DNA of 44,163 bases from an uncultured Pseudomonadota bacterium (GTDB taxonomy: Bacteria > Bdellovibrionota_B > Oligoflexia > Oligoflexales > CAIYRB01), in assembly GCA_903915625.1 (NCBI GenBank), contig CAIWTN010000120.1, forward strand, positions 1 through 44,163, read 5' to 3'. The notes beneath the pieces were generated by a model. It saw only the letters and a program-made list of their open reading frames with translations, was not told the DNA's origin and did not search any database. Shown piece by piece: positions 39,377-44,163 of the stretch. A program made the translations under genes and the position numbers. How positions within the stretch are numbered: the first letter of the stretch is position 1; every line of letters starts with the position of its first letter.

Positions 39377-40780
39377 GTGCCGAACTCTATGGCACCAAAC
39401 CAAACGGAATTTTATTTGACGAATCTGGACGAAAAAATTAGCGCTAGTGAATCTCAACAGCTCGCCCATCGCATGCTGCAAAACGAGATCCGAACTGTCA
39501 ATACATTTGCTCGTGCTTCTCTGCCGGTTTATCTGGCTTCTTGTATCATAATGGCAATACTTGCTCCTGCTGGCCTGAAGCTGGCTTGTACCCTACCATT
39601 TACAGCATTTGCTCTGATCAACATTTGCTGGATGCTCTACTTTCGCAACCCAAATCGAGTTGCAACTCTTGCTCAAGTACTGACACTCGGCACGATGCAC
39701 CACACGGTTGGCACTATCAGTTTCAGCATCATCCTACATTTGGCCATGACAGATCCTGAACTCGCACGCGGTTACTTGATCATGGCTGGCCTACTTTATG
39801 GTGTACTTGGTGTTTTGATGAACATAGCGAACCCAGCTAGCTCCGTCGTAAATACAATTCTCACTATTTGCCATGTTGCCAGCGGCATTCTGATCTGGCA
39901 TTTGAGCGGTTATCCATATCTACTTACTTGGGCGTTGCTTCTCGGACTCTCTGATACATTGGGATTATCCTATTTTCTGCTTCAAGCGCGCCGCAGCCGC
40001 TCCCACACGCTCATCGAAATTCGCGCCAAAGCCTTAGAGGCTCAAAATCGCGAATTAACCCAGAAGGCCATGGAGTCTGACCTTGCCCTTGCACGTCAAA
40101 TGCAGAGATCACTAGCGCCGCCACCGGAAACATTGCGTTCGGGTTTGTTCTCGCTACATTTTTATCACGTCGCTCATGGAGCTTTGGGTGGGGACTGGTC
40201 GGCAACTCGCGTGCTAAATGACGGTACCATAATCATTGCCGTCGGTGACGTCACCGGCAAGGGAATACCAGCCGCCATGGTAGTGCAAGCTGTGCAAGCC
40301 CTTTGGGCGCACTCGCTGAGCCAGCCTATATTTGAACCAGAAACCTGGATAAACAGTGTAAATCAGACTTTATTGATGATGGGTGAACGCGAGCCTCACA
40401 CGCTAACTCTCGGGGTTTTAGTCCTTGAAAAACTTAAGATGACTTATTATTCAGCAGGCCACATTCCGGTGATGATGCGTTCGCATGCTATCGGCTCCAC
40501 TGATATTCGCCTCGTCCAAGGGATCGGCAACATACTGGGACTCCAAGAAAGGAGTGATCTAACACCAGCCGTCATCCAATTCGATCCGCTCCGTACAGAA
40601 TCGATACTAATAGGTAGTGATGGGATTTTGGGGTGGGAGCTGCGGCGTCATAAGAAACTGGTCATGAATCTGTTTGATGAACTGAGCACGACCGGCCAAC
40701 CAAACTTCGAGGCTGTACCCGTAAATGACGACCAAACCCTGGTTTGGGTCGAGTATTCCCCCACTAAGCAAGCTGCGTAG
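39377..40780 (+). CDS. Membrane-anchored SpoIIE/PP2C-type phosphatase
   Basis: A 467-residue paralogue of the phosphatase at the left edge of the window. About six membrane helices (residues 45-200) are followed by a helical coiled-coil linker (about 205-245), then the SpoIIE/PP2C domain. The domain has GGDWSATRV, VGDVTGKGIPAAMVVQ, SAGHIPVMM, IGSDGILGW and DDQTLVWV, so the metal-binding Asp residues are present. The outer start is GTG 39377, with AGGAG 16 nt upstream; ATG 39389 is as likely. Role: probably a membrane-signal-controlled phosphatase acting on an anti-sigma antagonist-like protein. The same family on both ends of the window suggests a signalling network with several inputs. Confidence 0.9.
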   Translation: MPNSMAPNQTEFYLTNLDEKISASESQQLAHRMLQNEIRTVNTFARASLPVYLASCIIMAILAPAGLKLACTLPFTAFALINICWMLYFRNPNRVATLAQVLTLGTMHHTVGTISFSIILHLAMTDPELARGYLIMAGLLYGVLGVLMNIANPASSVVNTILTICHVASGILIWHLSGYPYLLTWALLLGLSDTLGLSYFLLQARRSRSHTLIEIRAKALEAQNRELTQKAMESDLALARQMQRSLAPPPETLRSGLFSLHFYHVAHGALGGDWSATRVLNDGTIIIAVGDVTGKGIPAAMVVQAVQALWAHSLSQPIFEPETWINSVNQTLLMMGEREPHTLTLGVLVLEKLKMTYYSAGHIPVMMRSHAIGSTDIRLVQGIGNILGLQERSDLTPAVIQFDPLRTESILIGSDGILGWELRRHKKLVMNLFDELSTTGQPNFEAVPVNDDQTLVWVEYSPTKQAA

Positions 40781-40805
40781 CAGCGGACAAAATAACCGCA
40801 ATATA

Positions 40806-40834
40806 TTAAAAATACTGACTAATTTTAGTATAAC
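40806..40834 (+). promoter_or_regulatory. Possible sigma-70 promoter for the thioredoxin-domain gene
   Basis: TTAAAA (40806-40811), a 17-bp spacer and TATAAC (40829-40834) in the AT-rich gap 40781-40957. The -35 is poor and this is only a candidate. The leader would be about 115 nt. Confidence 0.33.
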
Positions 40835-40957
40835 AAAAATAAAAGATGGGCTTTCGACAAATGAGAGCTGACCCGTTTTTCGATGGCCGCTACATTACCG
40901 TCTTTAAGTTGCCACTTTAAGTTCCTAACCTTTCAGGAACTAAACGGAGATACTTTT

Positions 40958-42505
40958 ATGACTAAGGCCCTTCTCATGGCCGCTTTGGTTATGATTAGTT
41001 TTGGAAGAGGAGAGCTGATCGCGATGGCGAACAGTGTAAGTCCTGTCTGGTACAAGGGATCACTCGAAGCCGGCTTTGCTGAAGCCAAACGCGACAGTAA
41101 ACCTATATTAGTTTATTGGGGTGCCGTATGGTGCCCCCCTTGTAACGAGCTAAAGAGCCAAGTCTTCAGTCAACCGCGCTTTGCTGAATTGATGAAGCCT
41201 ATGATTGCTATCGCTCTAGACGGTGATAGCGAGCAGGCTCAAGCTTGGGGCGACAGCTTGCAGGTGCATTCCTACCCCACTGTGCTTTTACTTTCATCTG
41301 CCGGTAAAGAGCTGATGCGTTTACCTACTAGCGTAAGTATGGCGGAATTCGAGACGGCTTTAACGGCTGCTTTGAATGACGGCCAAAATTTTGCTGAGGC
41401 TTTAAAACGTGGCTTGGACGGCAAGGCCACTCAAGCTGACTGGCGCATGCTGGCATACTACAACTGGGCTGAATCGGCTCCTGCACCAGAAACCACGTTC
41501 GACCTACTGGCGACACAAGCCAAACTTTTGGACCGCATAGCTGAGAGCCCAAGCTCTACCTACCTAGTGGCAGAGCGTGCATTACTGAGCGCACATTTTT
41601 TAAATAGCTGTCTCAGCACTGCACCGGAGGAGCGCAAAAAATATCATGCCGTTGGTAGAACTCAGCTCAAATGGCTACTGGATCATTCGGCAGCCGCACA
41701 GGCAGCGCGCTCAACCTTAGCCTATAATATTGAGATCCTTGCCTGGTTATATCCAGACAACGATAAAGAGTCGCAAAAGATCGACCAACTTTGGTCCAAG
41801 GCAGCGAAGCAAATTGCCGAAAATCCCGAAACTTCGATCGATGTCAGGCTCTGGGCGCAATGCGAGCCTCTGCAACTGTTTCGCCTTAGGCACAAAGGTG
41901 CGCCTATTACTCCAGCATTAAAACGGCTAGTCATAGACGCTGTAGCCACTGCAGATAGATCCGCTAAATCAAGCTATGAGCGCCACTCCTTCGTCTCTGG
42001 CGCGGCTTCGCTTCTGCAAGATGCTGGTGCCGTAGACGCAGCCAGAAAGCTGCTAGATCGGGAACTGCTCCATACCAACACGCCATGGTATTACCAGTCT
42101 GCCTATGCAAGTTTGGAAAAGTCAGCAGGCCGTGATGCAGAAGCATTAGCAAGAATTCAAAAGGCGAGAGAATCCGTAATCGGGCGCGCCAGCAAACTGC
42201 AATGGATCACCGCAGACTTAGCGATGACTGCCAGCACTTCATCACCAGATCAACGGGAACGCCTGGTCCGCCTCGTCCGGGAATATTATCAAGAGGCCAT
42301 GCAGCTTCATGACAGCTTCAAAGGCCGCAACAGCAAAACTGCAGCCCGCGTTATTGAACAGCTTAAACCCTGGTTAGCCCAACCACACGTCAGGCAAGTA
42401 GTCGAGCAGTATGCGGCCAAGTGCAAGACCGCGGACGCCCCCGAGGGGTGCAGTGCTCACTTTGCTGCATTAGGGCTCCCAAATGACGGCAGCACGGCGA
42501 AATAA
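40958..42505 (+). CDS. Secreted thioredoxin-fold protein with helical repeat domain
   Basis: A 515-residue exported protein. The signal peptide covers about 1-23 (GRGELIAMA-N). The thioredoxin-like domain (about 27-140) has WGAVWCPPCNELK, a CPPC redox centre, and the cis-Pro in HSYPTVLLL. It resembles DsbD-gamma/TlpA-type domains. The remaining 370 residues are helical and repeat-like, with several alpha-hairpins resembling TPRs, suitable for protein binding. A Cys pair near the end (CKTADAPEGC) may be structural. ATG at 40958 with GGAGA upstream starts the signal peptide; an in-frame ATG at 40883 adds 25 unlikely residues. Redox role is inference. Confidence 0.78.
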   Translation: MTKALLMAALVMISFGRGELIAMANSVSPVWYKGSLEAGFAEAKRDSKPILVYWGAVWCPPCNELKSQVFSQPRFAELMKPMIAIALDGDSEQAQAWGDSLQVHSYPTVLLLSSAGKELMRLPTSVSMAEFETALTAALNDGQNFAEALKRGLDGKATQADWRMLAYYNWAESAPAPETTFDLLATQAKLLDRIAESPSSTYLVAERALLSAHFLNSCLSTAPEERKKYHAVGRTQLKWLLDHSAAAQAARSTLAYNIEILAWLYPDNDKESQKIDQLWSKAAKQIAENPETSIDVRLWAQCEPLQLFRLRHKGAPITPALKRLVIDAVATADRSAKSSYERHSFVSGAASLLQDAGAVDAARKLLDRELLHTNTPWYYQSAYASLEKSAGRDAEALARIQKARESVIGRASKLQWITADLAMTASTSSPDQRERLVRLVREYYQEAMQLHDSFKGRNSKTAARVIEQLKPWLAQPHVRQVVEQYAAKCKTADAPEGCSAHFAALGLPNDGSTAK

Positions 42506-42544
42506 TGCCATTAATGACAAAGCCGCAGGATCATCATACGATAT

Positions 42545-42558
42545 CTTCTTTAAAGAAG
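42545..42558. repeat. 14-bp perfect palindrome before dedA
   Basis: CTTCTTTAAAGAAG (42545-42558) is fully self-complementary, ending 13 bp before the dedA start. It could be a dimer-bound operator; the lack of a loop makes an RNA hairpin unlikely. Confidence 0.4.
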
Positions 42559-42571
42559 CTGGGAGCTGAAA

Positions 42572-43243
42572 GTGGACTTACTACACACCGCCATCGATCT
42601 TATTAGACATCTAGACGTTCATTTGAATGCTTTGCTGGGGTCACTCGGCGCATGGTTCTACGTACTATTATTTCTAATTATTTTCGCAGAAACTGGCCTA
42701 GTGGTTATGCCATTCCTACCGGGTGATTCGCTCCTATTTGCTGTCGGTGCTCTTGCTTCGATCCCGGACTCACCACTGCAGCTGCCACTGTTAGCTCTAA
42801 CGTGCTTTGTCGGCGCCCTTCTAGGTGATGTCACCAACTACAGTGTCGGAAGGTTTTTTGGGCCACGGCTATTTAGCAAAGAAGCCTCACGCATCTTTAA
42901 CCGCAGGTATCTGACTGATACCGAGGCATTCTACGAGAAGCATGGCGGCAAGACGATAATCATCGCGCGCTTCGCACCAATTATCCGCACATTTGCGCCT
43001 TTTGTGGCTGGGATAGGCCAGATGAAGTTCGTGCGCTTTATCTCTTTTAGTATTGTCGGAGCGGCACTGTGGATTGTGCCATTTTTATCGGGTGGATATT
43101 GGTTCGGCAACAACCCAGTCATGAAATCAAACTTTCACTACGTGGTCGTAGGCATTATTGCATTATCTGTCACGCCCGCTTTATTGCAAGTACTCAAGGC
43201 AAGACGCGCTGCACGCCTTACCGCAACTACGGCTCAGCGGTGA
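42572..43243 (+). CDS. DedA-family membrane protein
   Basis: A 223-residue polytopic protein of the DedA/SNARE-associated family, inner-membrane proteins linked to undecaprenyl-phosphate or phospholipid recycling and proton homeostasis. Marks are FAETGLVVMPFLPGDSLLF (Glu and Pro-Gly-Asp of the re-entrant loop), GALLGDVTNYSVGRFFG and the region FYEKHGGKTIIIARFAPIIRTFAPFVAG with the essential Arg residues. It starts at GTG 42572 with GGGAG 6 nt upstream. Its last 10 bp overlap the end of the convergent ClC gene. Confidence 0.93.
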   Translation: MDLLHTAIDLIRHLDVHLNALLGSLGAWFYVLLFLIIFAETGLVVMPFLPGDSLLFAVGALASIPDSPLQLPLLALTCFVGALLGDVTNYSVGRFFGPRLFSKEASRIFNRRYLTDTEAFYEKHGGKTIIIARFAPIIRTFAPFVAGIGQMKFVRFISFSIVGAALWIVPFLSGGYWFGNNPVMKSNFHYVVVGIIALSVTPALLQVLKARRAARLTATTAQR

Positions 43244-44163
43244 AGCTTTTGATGACTGGAATTCGACACACCTGCTGAAGTTACAAAAGCCACTGTCGAA
43301 GCAATCAGCCCCGGCACCACCAGTGCCGCACTACCGGTTGCTTCGGCAACAAAGACTGCAGCAAATAGCAGACTGTTGTAACTTGCACCCGTAAAAGCTG
43401 CGATCCCCATCAGGGTGAAAAGACCGGGTTGCATGGACGGAAAGAGCGAATCACAAGCAGCACCAAGAGCGGCACCTATCGTTGCAGATGGGATAAAAAG
43501 CCCTCCCACCCCACCACAGCCGAAGGTAATCACAGTAGCAAGCATCTTAACCACAAAAATGAACAAGCAGATTTGCAGCGTATAATCGCCGTGCAGTAGC
43601 CGACGGGCTTCAGGTAAACCAGCCTGCAGAGTGACTGGCTCACCAACGACATAGGAAGATACGTAGGCGAGCAAGCTTAAAAGCACTCCACCAAGCAAAT
43701 AAAAATAAAAACGAGGAATTTTACTCGCGTTAGTTATGCGCTTGATCCCAGACAAAGCACCTAGAAATAGATGCGAGGAAAGACCCGCCACCAAGCCCAG
43801 GGGGACGCACACAATTAGATCCCGCCAATTCAATATATAGGCTACATGAATCGGGAAATACGGTGTTGCCGAACCAATTGCCGTAAACGTCAGGTAACTC
43901 ATTGCCGACGCAACTAAGCCATGCAGCAGAGCCTCATGAGCCATGTCATGCTTATAAGGTGACTCGACTCCCATGATGGCACCGGTGAGCGGCGCTCGAA
44001 AAATAGCCGAGATTCCTGCCGCGGCACCCGCAAGCATGGTGATCTCAACCTTTGCGTGCACGAATCTCCACCGCCTTAGACGGTTTAATTGAGTCTGGAT
44101 AAATCCACCTATAATGGCTCCCACCCACTTACTTGCGCCTTCCATACCGGCACTACCGCCAAA
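43234..44163 (-). CDS. ClC-family chloride channel/transporter (5'-partial)
   Basis: The C-terminal two thirds of a ClC chloride channel or H+/Cl- exchanger; the frame is open through the right edge. At the edge it reads GGSAGMEGA, the family's GxEGP filter, with the gating Glu kept and Pro replaced by Ala. Further marks are AGAAAGISAIFRAPLTGAIMGVE and GGVGGLFIPSATIGAALG (the GxFxP filter). At least six helices are visible. No CBS domain follows, so it is the short bacterial form. Exchanger or channel cannot be decided from this part. Confidence 0.92.
   Translation of the reverse strand, partial: FGGSAGMEGASKWVGAIIGGFIQTQLNRLRRWRFVHAKVEITMLAGAAAGISAIFRAPLTGAIMGVESPYKHDMAHEALLHGLVASAMSYLTFTAIGSATPYFPIHVAYILNWRDLIVCVPLGLVAGLSSHLFLGALSGIKRITNASKIPRFYFYLLGGVLLSLLAYVSSYVVGEPVTLQAGLPEARRLLHGDYTLQICLFIFVVKMLATVITFGCGGVGGLFIPSATIGAALGAACDSLFPSMQPGLFTLMGIAAFTGASYNSLLFAAVFVAEATGSAALVVPGLIASTVAFVTSAGVSNSSHQKLHR

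Noticed and set aside
1-44163. CRISPR arrays, insertion sequences, integrases or phage modules
   Set aside because: No regularly spaced repeats, transposase-like proteins, terminal inverted repeats with target duplications, or phage genes were found.

Overview
The window looks like chromosomal DNA from a motile, didermic bacterium of moderate GC. Outer-membrane barrels, many Cys-lipobox lipoproteins, ExbB/ExbD, MsrPQ, FliG, and several 7TM/SpoIIE signalling proteins fit an Oligoflexia/Bdellovibrionota-type or similar proteobacterial-grade organism. That placement is inference from gene content; no marker gene settles it. No phage, transposon, CRISPR array or plasmid function was seen.

Layout. 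1-2.9 kb: the end of a SpoIIE-type phosphatase, then two damaged SRPBCC (AHSA1-like) genes, a DoxX-like membrane protein and a repeat-rich unknown protein. 2.9-7.15 kb (minus): a tight four-gene envelope operon of three lipoproteins (two of them paralogues) and a barrel-type outer-membrane protein. 7.4-12.3 kb (plus): thrA-thrB-thrC, the complete aspartate-to-threonine branch. 12.4-17.4 kb: a one-POTRA Omp85 protein, a long acyl-CoA dehydrogenase, a small coiled-coil secreted protein and an Ala-rich lipoprotein. 17.9-19.9 kb: a lipoprotein sugar-lactone-oxidase-like flavoprotein and a Cys-motif fragment. 19.9-26.4 kb (minus): exbB-exbD-glutamate-cysteine ligase-NAD glutamate dehydrogenase, closed by a strong terminator, with an unknown gene upstream. 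26.4-29.4 kb: tRNA-Gly(GCC), a HAD hydrolase, a HIT protein and msrP-msrQ. 29.4-34.1 kb (minus): two tandem 7TM-cyclase-PilZ-like proteins. 34.2-37.8 kb (minus): an ABC exporter with a DUF3299 protein, then fliG. 37.9-44.2 kb: a PETase/cutinase-like lipoprotein, a second SpoIIE phosphatase, a thioredoxin-TPR-like protein, DedA and the end of a ClC channel.

Two results stand out. First, at least five intergenic sites match a flagellar sigma-28 (FliA) promoter with one fixed geometry, TAAAG-like, 15 bp, (N)CCGAT(A/C)A. They precede the unknown gene at 1517, the lipoprotein operon, the Ala-rich lipoprotein, one of the two cyclases and the polyesterase-like lipoprotein, with a weaker site before the second SpoIIE gene. 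This suggests an envelope/signalling regulon tied to flagellar assembly. Second, the two tandem cyclases carry complementary active-site losses. The distal one keeps both metal Asp residues but has lost the Asn/Arg pair. The proximal one keeps Asn/Arg but has Gly-Ser in place of Gly-Asp. This is the division of labour of the mammalian adenylyl cyclase C1/C2 halves and predicts an obligate heterodimer, with one partner apparently under sigma-28 control.
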